From: JAGGTJ01 sp964457545 | Lineage (GTDB): Bacteria; Desulfobacterota; DSM-4660; Desulfatiglandales; Desulfatiglandaceae | Assembly: GCA_964457545.1 (NCBI GenBank) | Contig: CAYWEN010000003.1 | Location: forward strand, 33,356 to 97,355 | Direction: 5' to 3' | Length of the DNA: 64,000 nucleotides | Part shown: positions 1 to 7,815 of the stretch, one piece after another | Layout: each line of letters opens with the position of its first letter | How positions within the stretch are numbered: the first letter of the stretch is position 1 | Translations under genes and position numbers: made by a program | Notes under the pieces: model-generated | What the model was told of the DNA's origin: nothing | Seen by the model: only the letters and a program-made list of their open reading frames with translations | Database searches by the model: none

Positions 1-442
1 CTGCGTGTGCGGCGGGAGAATCTGGAGTGACCTGGCCGACTTCAGGTACCCTTACTTCTGCACCCGCTGCCATATAAAAAAATATAAACAGGATAAGTGC
101 CAATAATATATTGAAAACAGGACCTGCCGCTACAATGACAATACGTTTTAACACATGCTGATTGCTAAAGGATTTTTCTGTTTCCTCTATGGGCAGTTGG
201 CTGTTATCATCGGTCTCCTCTTCACCAAAGAGCTTGACATATCCGCCAAGTGGAATCATGGAAATCATGTATTCTGTTTCTCCGATTTTTTTCCCAAATA
301 TCTTTGGGCCAAAACCGAGAGAAAACTTTTCTACCTTTACTCCAAAATATTTGGCAGCAAGAAAATGACCTAGTTCGTGAAAGAAGATCAATATTCCTAA
401 TACAATAACAAAAGGCAATACATAATAAAGAACAACGTCCAT
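1..442 (-). CDS. rseP: RseP-type site-2 intramembrane zinc metalloprotease, N-terminal part (runs off the window)
   Basis: Reading leftward from the ATG at 442-440 gives 147 codons without a stop to the window edge. The N-terminus MDVVLYYVLPFVIVLGILIF is a membrane segment. It is followed at once by FFHELGH, the HExxH zinc site of site-2 proteases, and later by a GGYVKLFGEE segment and a second membrane segment around residues 110-130, as in the RseP/RasP family. Family members cleave anti-sigma factors or signal-peptide remnants in the inner membrane. The ATG lies one base past the dxr stop (TAATATG), so the two are translationally coupled. The end of the gene, with its PDZ domain and second catalytic motif, lies outside the window. 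Confidence 0.93.
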   Translation of the reverse strand, partial: MDVVLYYVLPFVIVLGILIFFHELGHFLAAKYFGVKVEKFSLGFGPKIFGKKIGETEYMISMIPLGGYVKLFGEEETDDNSQLPIEETEKSFSNQHVLKRIVIVAAGPVFNILLALILFIFFYMAAGAEVRVPEVGQVTPDSPAAHA

Positions 443-443
443 A

Positions 444-1619
444 TTAGCCTACCAACTCCCCTGCTTTTTTCCTTGCCCATTTGTCTGCGGCAAGAACTGC
501 ATCTATGCTGTTAATAACAAATGTTTCATGTTCTTTCATGGTTTTTTCGATCAGGGCAGGGATATCCATAAAACCTATCTTGCCATTTAAAAAGGCCTCT
601 ACTGCAATTTCATTGGCTCCATTCATGACGGCGGGCATGCTTTGGCCTATATCGATTGCCTCAAGGGCAAGAGCGAGACATCTGAATCGTTGCATATCCG
701 GTTTTTCAAAGGTCAGTGTGCCAATCTGTTCAAGGTCAAGAGGTGGCAGATCATTTTTCAGTCGCTGTGGCCATGACAGTGCATAGGAAATGGGAACAGC
801 CATGTCCGGTACCCCCAACTGGGCAATAACAGCGCCATCGCGATACCTTACCATGGAATGTATAATGCTTTGGGGATGTACGAGAACCGATATCTGGTCC
901 ACGTCAAGATCAAAAAGCCATTTTGCTTCAATTACTTCCAGCCCCTTATTCATCATGGTAGCAGAATCAATCGTAATCTTTTGTCCCATGTCCCAGTTGG
1001 GATGTTTCAGTGCATCTGCAGCGGTAACATTGTACATCTGCTCAGCAGTCATTTCTCTGAATGGCCCGCCTGAAGCAGTAAGAATAATGCTTTCTATATC
1101 TTCTCTCATATGGCCCTGCATTGACTGGAAAACAGCGCTATGTTCACTGTCAACAGGAATAATGGATGTATGCTGTTTTTCTGCTTCCTCTGTTACAAGA
1201 GGACCTGCCATTACCATTGTTTCTTTGTTGGCAAGGGCGATTTCTTTTCCTGCCCTGATGGCCTCAAATGTAGGAAGCAGTCCGGCTGCACCTGCTATGG
1301 CAGAAATAACTGTATCTACGCTATCCATGGTTGCAACATGGACAAAACCGTCTGTTCCGTAAAATATTTCGGGCCTTACATCACTGTTATCAAGATTTTC
1401 TTTCAAGATAGCAGCAGATTCCATGTCAAGCACTGCAACTGCTTTTGGTTTCATCTCCTGGATCTGTTGCATAAAAAGATGCATGTTTTTGCCTGCTGAC
1501 AAGCCATAAACAGTATACCTGTCAGGGTTTTGTTTTATGATATTCAGTGCGTTTACCCCTATGGAACCGGTTGAACCAAGGACAGTTATATTTTTTCTTT
1601 TTTTTAAATCCATTACCAT
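444..1619 (-). CDS. dxr: 1-deoxy-D-xylulose 5-phosphate reductoisomerase
   Basis: Second step of the MEP isoprenoid pathway: NADPH-dependent conversion of DXP to MEP. The 391-aa length fits the family. The NADPH-binding loop GSTGSIG is at residues 15-21. Further family landmarks follow in order: LANKETMVMAG, PVDSEHSA, the substrate loop TASGGPFR, KITIDSATMMNKGLEVIEA, VHPQSIIHS and MNGANEIAVEAF. Start could be codon 1 or the ATG at codon 3. It is preceded by a 340-bp gap after cdsA and directly followed by rseP. With uppS and cdsA this is the common bacterial cluster joining isoprenoid, phospholipid and envelope functions. Confidence 0.97.
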   Translation of the reverse strand: MVMDLKKRKNITVLGSTGSIGVNALNIIKQNPDRYTVYGLSAGKNMHLFMQQIQEMKPKAVAVLDMESAAILKENLDNSDVRPEIFYGTDGFVHVATMDSVDTVISAIAGAAGLLPTFEAIRAGKEIALANKETMVMAGPLVTEEAEKQHTSIIPVDSEHSAVFQSMQGHMREDIESIILTASGGPFREMTAEQMYNVTAADALKHPNWDMGQKITIDSATMMNKGLEVIEAKWLFDLDVDQISVLVHPQSIIHSMVRYRDGAVIAQLGVPDMAVPISYALSWPQRLKNDLPPLDLEQIGTLTFEKPDMQRFRCLALALEAIDIGQSMPAVMNGANEIAVEAFLNGKIGFMDIPALIEKTMKEHETFVINSIDAVLAADKWARKKAGELVG

Positions 1620-1750
1620 CTTAGTATCTTGAATATATCATGAATTTGTAAAATAAAGATTTTTGGGAAGCCCTGCTTTTTTGCTGGTTTCTTTGTCATG
1701 TCAGGATCTTAAGCAGTGTTCATCCAGAAACAGATTCTGATTGCTGTCCG

Positions 1751-1886
1751 GTTTTTAATCCATGAACGGGAGTGTTCGGACAAGATCAGGCAAATCAATG
1801 TGTTGTACGGAGACGTACGTCTCACACGGGATCCTGCGCAGATTGGCACCAGGGATTATGCAAAAAGGCCATTTATGGATTGGAAC
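1751..1886. repeat. Dispersed palindromic repeat family B, copy 1
   Basis: The left arm GTTTTTAATCCATGAACGG (from 1751) pairs with the right arm CCATTTATGGATTGGAAC (ending 1886). The middle contains a GTACGGAGACGTACGTCTC stretch and the words GATCCTGCGCAG and GATTATGCAAAAAGG. Read on the minus strand it aligns along its length with the copies at 5293-5389 and 40017-40154. It fills the 1620-1960 gap between dxr and cdsA, where I see no gene. Confidence 0.75.
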
Positions 1887-1960
1887 TAATCATAAAATTG
1901 TTGCGATTAAAATTCTGTTCCCTTGAACCTGAACAGGATTGAAGCTCTTGCAAAGCTCTT

Positions 1961-2809
1961 TTAAGCAAAAAACATAAATACATACAGCACAGGGACAGCA
2001 AAAATAAGACCGTCTGTCCTGTCAAGAATTCCTCCGTGTCCTGGAAGCAAGTTGCCAGAATCTTTTACTCCTGAATTGCGCTTTAGAAGCGATTCCGCCA
2101 AATCACCCATCTGTTCCGCCACAGATATGGCAAGAGCAAGGACAAAGAGATCTGTATCCATTTTGCAGGGAATGAAAAACATGGCAAACACCAGACATGC
2201 AGCAAGACTTGATAGAAGCCCTCCAATTGCGCCTTCCCAGGTTTTATTGGGGCTTACAATCTTGTGCATCTTATGTCTGCCAAAGATTCTGCCTGTATAA
2301 AAGGCACCTGTATCACTTGCAATAACTGTACAGAGCAGAAATAAAATCCAGATCTTTCCTTCTGAATGTTGATCTATTGTTATAAGCATGGAAAAGGGAA
2401 GACAGGTGTAAATCAGGGCAAGCAGTGTGACTGAAATTTCAGAGGTGACGTTCTCGCAGGGCGAAGGAGCACAAATAACAGCTATGCTCATAGGTAAAAA
2501 TGCCCACAGAGCAATAATAACCGGAATAAAATAGATAAGTCTTAGGTAGACACATGCAAATAACAGGACAGACAGAAAGGCATTGGTCCAGTAAAGAAAT
2601 TTGTGCTTTTTCAGGAATGTAATCTGGTGAAATTCGTTTAACGCTGTGAGAGATACTGCAACAATGGTAAGGTAAAATATATATCTTGGTGCAAAACCAA
2701 TAATATATATCAAAACCGGAAACATTATGATAGCGGTGATCCAGCGTTTTAGATGTGAGTTCAGTCCCCTGCCGGAGCTTTTTCGTAACTGGTTAGATTG
2801 ATCTGTCAT
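1961..2809 (-). CDS. cdsA: Phosphatidate cytidylyltransferase
   Basis: Makes CDP-diacylglycerol from phosphatidate and CTP in the inner membrane. The 282-aa protein (from MTDQSNQL) has several hydrophobic spans. Near its C-terminus it carries the CdsA signature: SLLKRNSGVKDSGNLLPGHG, continuing GGILDRTDGL. An open frame extends upstream to 2911 inside uppS, but the ATG at 2809 lies four bases after the uppS stop (TGAAAACATG) and gives the usual length and N-terminus. The upstream reading would add a tail coded by the overlapping uppS frame. Coupled downstream of uppS. Confidence 0.93.
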   Translation of the reverse strand: MTDQSNQLRKSSGRGLNSHLKRWITAIIMFPVLIYIIGFAPRYIFYLTIVAVSLTALNEFHQITFLKKHKFLYWTNAFLSVLLFACVYLRLIYFIPVIIALWAFLPMSIAVICAPSPCENVTSEISVTLLALIYTCLPFSMLITIDQHSEGKIWILFLLCTVIASDTGAFYTGRIFGRHKMHKIVSPNKTWEGAIGGLLSSLAACLVFAMFFIPCKMDTDLFVLALAISVAEQMGDLAESLLKRNSGVKDSGNLLPGHGGILDRTDGLIFAVPVLYVFMFFA

Positions 2810-2813
2810 GTTT

Positions 2814-3527
2814 TCAGACCCTGCCAAAGCGCCTTTCTCTTTTTTGAAATTCTTTAATGGCCATAATAAAATCACTTTTGGTGAAATCAGGCCACAATGT
2901 TTTTGTGACAAATATCTCTGTATAGGCCAATTGCCATAATAAAAAATTGCTGATTCTGAATTCTCCTCCGGTTCTTATCAGTAAATCAGGATCAGGGATG
3001 TCAGAGGTATACAGATATTTTGAGACAAGGTCTTCTGAAATATCCATATCGCCTGAATTATGATAAAATCTGTCAATAATTTTTTTTACTGCATCCACTA
3101 TTTCCTGTCTGCCGCCATAACTTATGGCAAGAGTCAACACCATTTTATCATTTGACCGGGTTTTTTTGATAGTGTCAAGAAGTATGGTCCTTGCGTCAGA
3201 AGGCAGTTTTTCGATTCTTCCAATACAGTTTAGGCGGATGCCCGTTCTTTGCATCTCATTTAATTCCTTGTGCAGAAAAACAACAAGCAAATTCATCAGG
3301 GCGTCTATTTCTGTCTGTGAACGGTTCCAGTTTTCTTCTGAAAAGGCATAAAGGGTCAAAAATCTTATTTCAAGCTCACGGCATACCTCTACTACCTTTC
3401 TCACCGCTTCTGCCCCGGTCTGGTGACCCTTGAATCGTTTCCATCCTCTGTTTTTGGCCCATCGACCGTTTCCATCCATTATAATTGCAACATGTTCAGG
3501 TAGCTTATCAAGGTCAATTGTATGCAT
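2814..3527 (-). CDS. uppS: Isoprenyl (undecaprenyl) diphosphate synthase
   Basis: Cis-prenyltransferase that builds the C55 lipid carrier for peptidoglycan and O-antigen from FPP and IPP. 237 aa, normal length. Visible signatures: IIMDGNGRWAK with catalytic Asp18, GHQTGAEAVRKVV, TLYAFSEENWNR and the C-terminal RTGGEFRISNFLLWQLAYTE region that binds IPP phosphate. First gene of the uppS-cdsA pair. The 1.1 kb gap upstream separates it from frr. Confidence 0.97.
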   Translation of the reverse strand: MHTIDLDKLPEHVAIIMDGNGRWAKNRGWKRFKGHQTGAEAVRKVVEVCRELEIRFLTLYAFSEENWNRSQTEIDALMNLLVVFLHKELNEMQRTGIRLNCIGRIEKLPSDARTILLDTIKKTRSNDKMVLTLAISYGGRQEIVDAVKKIIDRFYHNSGDMDISEDLVSKYLYTSDIPDPDLLIRTGGEFRISNFLLWQLAYTEIFVTKTLWPDFTKSDFIMAIKEFQKRERRFGRV

Positions 3528-3841
3528 AATAAATCTGGTTAAATCTTGCGAGTCACTTGTCTGTCAATTTTCATTATTCCGGAAATTATACCATTGATTG
3601 TTTGTTGAAAATGAGAAGTGCCGCCCTGCAAAGATCAATATCGTCGATTCACATATCAGTTTTCAGTGTGAAGATATCCGGAGAGCAGTCGGTACATAAG
3701 GTGATCTCTTCAGATCAGACAGCCTCCAATCCATAACTGGCAACACTTTGCAATGTCTGCATCAATTTGCAGCATTCCCTTGCATGAGACTGGAGCACGT
3801 CTTCGTGCCCCTGATCTTTTTTGATCTTGTACAAACCTTTT

Positions 3842-3979
3842 TGTTTTCGGACAGAAACCTTTCTGTTGCCAAAATTGATTTGTGGATGGGCACTACATAA
3901 GTTGTAAAAAAATACCGCTTGCTTATATGGATGGAAAAATCATACTGGCTTGCAGCCAGGGAGAGATTGTCCGAAAACA
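3842..3979. repeat. Element bounded by a perfect 12-bp inverted repeat
   Basis: TGTTTTCGGACA at 3842-3853 and its exact reverse complement at 3968-3979 enclose 114 bp. The interior carries GTGGATGGGCAC and TATGGATGGAAAAAT words reminiscent of repeat family B. No coding sequence is apparent. Only one copy is seen in the window. Confidence 0.5.
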
Positions 3980-4079
3980 ATGATTTTCTTGAAATTATGG
4001 TTTGCCATGTCTCCACATATCAGTAGTCAATATTTCTACGATAATTTTTTTATGTGATACATAATTTACCATAAGAAGA

Positions 4080-4116
4080 TACAGAACCGTTCCTTGAAAC
4101 CGGACTGTATTTTTTT
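4080..4116 (+). terminator. Putative rho-independent terminator, plus strand
   Basis: TACAG-AA-CCG (4080-4089) pairs with CGG-A-CTGTA (4101-4109), then T7 follows at 4110-4116. It is antisense to the surrounding minus-strand genes, so it would end a plus-strand transcript whose start I cannot place. Confidence 0.4.
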
Positions 4117-4280
4117 ATGCCCGCAGATAGCCTGATAACCTGAATATGGCCATACCGGTTTGGGAAGGATCTATGCCAGGACAGCCTCCTGCAACAATGC
4201 ATATGCACAAGGATGAAAGCAATGCTTCTGAAAGAGTGGCAGCAGAAATTTTATCAGGGAATAATATCTTTAAAAATCAT

Positions 4281-4307
4281 CAGCCTTGCTGTAAAGGCTG
4301 CTTTTTT
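4281..4307 (+). terminator. Putative rho-independent terminator, plus strand
   Basis: CAGCCTT (4281-4287) pairs perfectly with AAGGCTG (4294-4300) over a six-base loop, followed by CTTTTTT. Second plus-strand terminator in this gap. Together with the one at 4080 it delimits about 165 bp that could be a small RNA. Confidence 0.5.
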
Positions 4308-4641
4308 AGATCATTTAAGATTCAGGGCCACTTGCATGATATGGTATTGCCTGTCTGCTGCCTGCCAGGAACAGACAGGCCGGATTGAAATGTTTTAAGG
4401 GTTTGTCGTCTGGATTGTTGCCTTTCCTTTTGATGTGTAGTCCTATGGGCAGGATGCCTGATCCTGTAAAAAGATGTTATTGATAAAACAAAAAAACACA
4501 GTGTCAAGCGGCGGGACTGAACACGTAAAGAAGTAGAAAATTGCAAAAAGCCATTGGTGAATGTAAACCCTGCATTGACTGAAGCTTTATTTGTGGATGA
4601 ACGCCCATTATTTTCATGGGTCATTGGCTGAATCTGCAGGG

Positions 4642-5199
4642 TTAAAATTCAAGGATTTCTTTTTCTTTCTCGGCTGTAATATCATTTATCTTTTTGATAA
4701 AATCGTCCGTGATTTTCTGTACTTCATCATGGCTTTTGTGAAAATCATCTTCTGAAATTTCTTTGTTGTTTTTTAGTTCCTTAAACATATCATTGGCATC
4801 ACGCCTGTGGTTTCTTATAGAAATCTTTGCTTCTTCAGCTATTTTTTTTGCAACTTTTAACAGGTCCTTACGTCTTTCCTCTGTCAGAGGGGGCACAGAC
4901 AGTCTGATGATTTTGCCATCATTCATGGGAGTCAATCCCAAATCTGATTTCAGAATGCTTTTCTCAATTTCGCCAAGAATAGATTGATCCCACGGCTGAA
5001 TCATTATAAGGCGGCTTTCAGGTACTGATATGGATGCCACCTGATCAAGAGGCATTAGGGTTTCATAGCAGTTTACCTTTATTCCGTCCAGCAAATTTGC
5101 AGAAGCCCTTCCGGTCCTTATCCTGCCAAATTCCCTTTTAAGCGCTTCAATGCTTTTGGTCATGTTTTCCCGTAATTCAGAAAGTATTTGCTCTTTCAT
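4642..5199 (-). CDS. frr: Ribosome recycling factor
   Basis: Splits post-termination ribosomes with EF-G. The 185-aa length matches the family exactly. It starts MKEQILSELRENMTKSIEAL and contains the conserved block FGRIRTGRASANLLDGIKV and the C-terminal helix NKEISEDDFHKSHDEVQKIT. In most bacteria pyrH (UMP kinase) sits directly upstream in the tsf-pyrH-frr order. Here the 367 bp between tsf and frr cannot hold it. Confidence 0.97.
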   Translation of the reverse strand: MKEQILSELRENMTKSIEALKREFGRIRTGRASANLLDGIKVNCYETLMPLDQVASISVPESRLIMIQPWDQSILGEIEKSILKSDLGLTPMNDGKIIRLSVPPLTEERRKDLLKVAKKIAEEAKISIRNHRRDANDMFKELKNNKEISEDDFHKSHDEVQKITDDFIKKINDITAEKEKEILEF

Positions 5200-5292
5200 G
5201 ATCTATCCTCAACTGCGATTTTGTTTAAATACAGTAAGATTCTGCGTATGCAAATTGGTGCCCATCGAGAAACAGATTACGGTTGCTGTTTT

Positions 5293-5389
5293 GTTTCCAC
5301 CCATAAATGAGAATTTTTGTGCAAGGACAGGGAATCCCGCGTGAATTGTACGCCGGTATTGTGCAAAAAGGCCATTTATGGATAGAAAC
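5293..5389. repeat. Dispersed palindromic repeat family B, copy 2
   Basis: GTTTCCACCCATAAATGAGAA opens the copy and GGCCATTTATGGATAGAAAC closes it. The inner GTGCAAAAAGG and GGGAATCCCGCG words match copies 1 and 4. The outer flank GCCCATCGAGAAACAGATTA (from 5260) recurs near 1720 and 58510. It lies in the 5200-5566 tsf-frr gap, which holds no gene. Confidence 0.72.
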
Positions 5390-5566
5390 AGGTTATAGAC
5401 AACTCTGTGTGTTTAGTACGCCGGAATGACAAGAGGTAATAACTGTAGATGGATTTTTACAAAGCTGTCATTTTGTGAAGGGATGTTCTCCCTGTGAATC
5501 CTGTTTTAATTTTTGCAAGGTGGTCAGATAGCCGAACCTGTAAAAACAATGATCTGCAAAATTGTT

Positions 5567-6160
5567 TTATTCTCCTAACTGATAACGGACAAAACGTCTT
5601 ATCTCTATTTTTTCCCCTGTCTTGGCTATCATTTCATTAAGCAGGTCATGAACAGTAATGTCAGGGTTTTTTACAAAGGGTTGTTCAAGCAGACACACTT
5701 CAGAAAAAAATTTTTTCAGTTTTCCTTCAACGATCTTTTCAAGAATTTTTTCTGGTTTACCTGATTCTTTTGCCTGAGTAAGATAAATATCTTTTTCTTT
5801 TGCTATTACATCTGCCGGAACTCCTTCCTGGTCAATGGCAATGGGATTGGATGCCGCTATATGCATTGCAACATCTTTTGCAAAGGTGGCGAAATCATCT
5901 GTTTTGGCAGTAAAGTCTGTCTCACAGTTGATTTCAACCAGCACTCCCAGCTTTCCTCCTGCATGTATATATGATTCTATCCGTCCTTCAGAAACGGCTC
6001 TCCCTCCTCGTTTCATAGCGGTTGCAATACCCTTTTTTCTTAGATATTCTACGGCCTTGTCTATGTTGCCGTTGCATTCTTTAAGGGCCTTTTTGCAATC
6101 CATGATTCCAACACCGGTTTTGCCTCTTAACTCTTTAATTAATGTAGTAGAAATGTCCAT
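5567..6160 (-). CDS. tsf: Elongation factor Ts
   Basis: Guanine-nucleotide exchange factor for EF-Tu. 197 aa, the compact form with one core repeat common outside gammaproteobacteria. The N-terminal UBA-like domain carries KTGVGIMDCKKALKECNGNI (residues 15-34) with the EF-Ts signature. The second signature region contains EINCETDFTAKTDDF. It lies downstream of rpsB after a 268-bp spacer containing a hairpin. Confidence 0.96.
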   Translation of the reverse strand: MDISTTLIKELRGKTGVGIMDCKKALKECNGNIDKAVEYLRKKGIATAMKRGGRAVSEGRIESYIHAGGKLGVLVEINCETDFTAKTDDFATFAKDVAMHIAASNPIAIDQEGVPADVIAKEKDIYLTQAKESGKPEKILEKIVEGKLKKFFSEVCLLEQPFVKNPDITVHDLLNEMIAKTGEKIEIRRFVRYQLGE

Positions 6161-6379
6161 TCAACAGAATCCTCCAAAGATTAGTGCGTGCCCGTCCACA
6201 TATGATTTCGTGGCACAGCGGAATTTTTTGATTTTTTTATCCGTTAAGTGCTTGCCTTCGCTGTCTTGCAGCAAGTTTCATCCTCGGAAACGGGATGCTG
6301 GCTTATATCAGGTAGTTGTCCTGTAGTTACAGTGATATGTTTTGCAAGCCCTGTGAAAAATTGCCATTACAGCAAGACG

Positions 6380-6419
6380 TCATACATTGACAGTCCCTAA
6401 GGAACCAGCCAATGTATGA
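6380..6419 (-). promoter_or_regulatory. Hairpin in the rpsB-tsf intergenic region
   Basis: TCATACATTG (6380-6389) pairs perfectly with CAATGTATGA (6410-6419), starting ten bases past the rpsB stop on the minus-strand transcript. There is no strong U-tract, so it looks like a processing or attenuation element rather than a full terminator. It could set the different S2 and EF-Ts levels. Confidence 0.4.
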
Positions 6420-6428
6420 TGCAGAAAA

Positions 6429-7274
6429 TCATTTTTGTTCAATAACGGCCTCATCCTTTTGTTCCTTTGGAATCACAATTACTTCCGGACCTTTTTCATC
6501 TCCTTTATGTTTTTTTTCATCCTCGGTTTTGGCCTGTTCTTCTTCCTGTTCTTTTTTGCGCAATTCTGCCTCAAGTTTTAGGCGTTCTTCTGCTCGTTCA
6601 TGACCTTCTACGCACGCATCTGCAATTTTTGAAGAGATCAGCCTGATTGCCCTTATGGCATCGTCATTGCCCGGAATTACAAAATCAACATCGTCAGGAT
6701 CACAGTTGGAATCTACTATGGCAATAACAGGTATTTTCAATTTTCTGGCTTCTTTGACCGCTATTTTCTCTTTTTTGGGGTCAACGATAAAAACAGCGCC
6801 AGGCAGGCTGTCCATATTTTTAAAACCACCCAGATTTTTTTCAAGTTTTATTCTTTCTTTTTCAAGCTTCAGGGCCTCTTTTTTGGTATAGCGGTTTATA
6901 GATCCATCTGCCTGCATTGCCTCCAATTCTTTCAGACGTGTAATACTTTTCTTGATGGTCTGAAAATTGGTCAACGTCCCTCCCAGCCAGCGATTGACTA
7001 CATAAAACATGCCACAGCGTTCACTTTCTTCTATTATCGAGTCATGTGCCTGTTTTTTAGTGCCTACAAACAGCACTGAATATCCGTCAGCCACTATTTT
7101 GGAGGTGAAATCATAGGCAATCTTGAACAGTCTTACCGTTTTTTGAAGATCAATAATATGTATTCCATTACGGGCCCCAAAGATATACGGTTTCATCTTG
7201 GGATTCCATCGTCTTGTCTGATGACCGAAATGCACGCCTGCTTCCAAAAGTTGTTTCATGGTTATTACTGCCAT
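6429..7274 (-). CDS. rpsB: 30S ribosomal protein S2
   Basis: Small-subunit protein S2. I start it at the ATG at 7274 (MAVITMKQLLEAGVHFGHQT) because GAAAGGAG stands four bases upstream and this is the universal S2 N-terminus. The frame stays open 13 codons further. RRWNPKMKPYIF, VNRWLGGTLTNFQTI and the C-terminal IPVIAIVDSNCDPDDVDFVI block are diagnostic. At 281 aa it is longer than the usual 230-260 because of a charged tail after about residue 225, rich in E, K and Q. The tail is probably disordered. First gene of the rpsB-tsf unit, preceded by a structured leader. Confidence 0.97.
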   Translation of the reverse strand: MAVITMKQLLEAGVHFGHQTRRWNPKMKPYIFGARNGIHIIDLQKTVRLFKIAYDFTSKIVADGYSVLFVGTKKQAHDSIIEESERCGMFYVVNRWLGGTLTNFQTIKKSITRLKELEAMQADGSINRYTKKEALKLEKERIKLEKNLGGFKNMDSLPGAVFIVDPKKEKIAVKEARKLKIPVIAIVDSNCDPDDVDFVIPGNDDAIRAIRLISSKIADACVEGHERAEERLKLEAELRKKEQEEEQAKTEDEKKHKGDEKGPEVIVIPKEQKDEAVIEQK

Positions 7275-7360
7275 TTTTCTCCTTTCTCCCCGGCCATGGC
7301 GGCCTGTTTGCATGGGTTGTTCCTTGGTTCAGGCCATCGTTCTTTGTACACCTGAAATGA

Positions 7361-7495
7361 GGATGGTCAAGCGGATACATCCTGACCATCCCTGCAAATG
7401 GAAACACGTACGGTCATAACGGTTTGACGTGTTTTCATTTGTCAGGCACCTATGCATAAAACAGCAAAACCTTTTGTCGGGTTTTGAGGTTTTGC
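7361..7495 (-). promoter_or_regulatory. Structured leader upstream of rpsB with three strong hairpins
   Basis: Upstream of rpsB on the minus strand lie three successive stems: GCAAAACC (7464-7471) / GGTTTTGC (7488-7495); a 15-bp stem CAAATGGAAACACGT (7395-7409) / ACGTGTTTTCATTTG (7427-7441) with one mismatch; and GGATGGTCA (7361-7369) / TGACCATCC (7383-7391). Ribosomal protein S2 is known to repress rpsB-tsf through its leader in several bacteria, so an autoregulatory RNA is the natural reading. The rest of 7275-7815 shows no gene. Confidence 0.5.
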
Positions 7496-7815
7496 CAACC
7501 TGAACCTGCGATTTGGTTTGCATGGTTTACAAACTTGTAATCAGGGTATGAATTTCTTTCTGGTTGTTTTATCCTTGTAAAGGCAGTCATGCCGGTTATG
7601 ATGATACTGTCAAAGGCAAATACGGCCGATTTGCATAACTTCATGCCAGCCTGTGGACAGCACTGTTGGTTTTTTCTGTACAGCAACCCAACAATGATTT
7701 TTAATCCACCTGATCATGTATCCCAGTCTGAAATTCAAACTTGTTTATTTAACATTGAAACAGAGGCTTTGCAAGCAAAAACTGTTGTTCTTTTTAAAGC
7801 TGGAGGTCTTTATAT

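Larger units (their letters stand above)
3528..4641. other. 1.1 kb gene-free gap between uppS and frr with palindromes and two plus-strand terminators
   Basis: No frame here has a convincing start, RBS or family resemblance. It contains a perfect 12-bp inverted repeat TGTTTTCGGACA (3842-3853) / TGTCCGAAAACA (3968-3979). It also has two terminator-like hairpins oriented opposite to the flanking genes (4080-4116 and 4281-4307) and a copy of the GGCCATACCGGTTTGG word at 4146 that recurs at 15992. Possibly an sRNA locus. Confidence 0.5.

Noticed and set aside
3762..4016. 84-codon minus-strand frame in the uppS-frr gap
   Set aside because: GTG start without a sensible RBS, no family likeness, and it spans the 12-bp inverted-repeat element. 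Treated as non-coding.
4322..4624. 100-codon minus-strand frame upstream of uppS
   Set aside because: Composition and motifs look random and there is no RBS.
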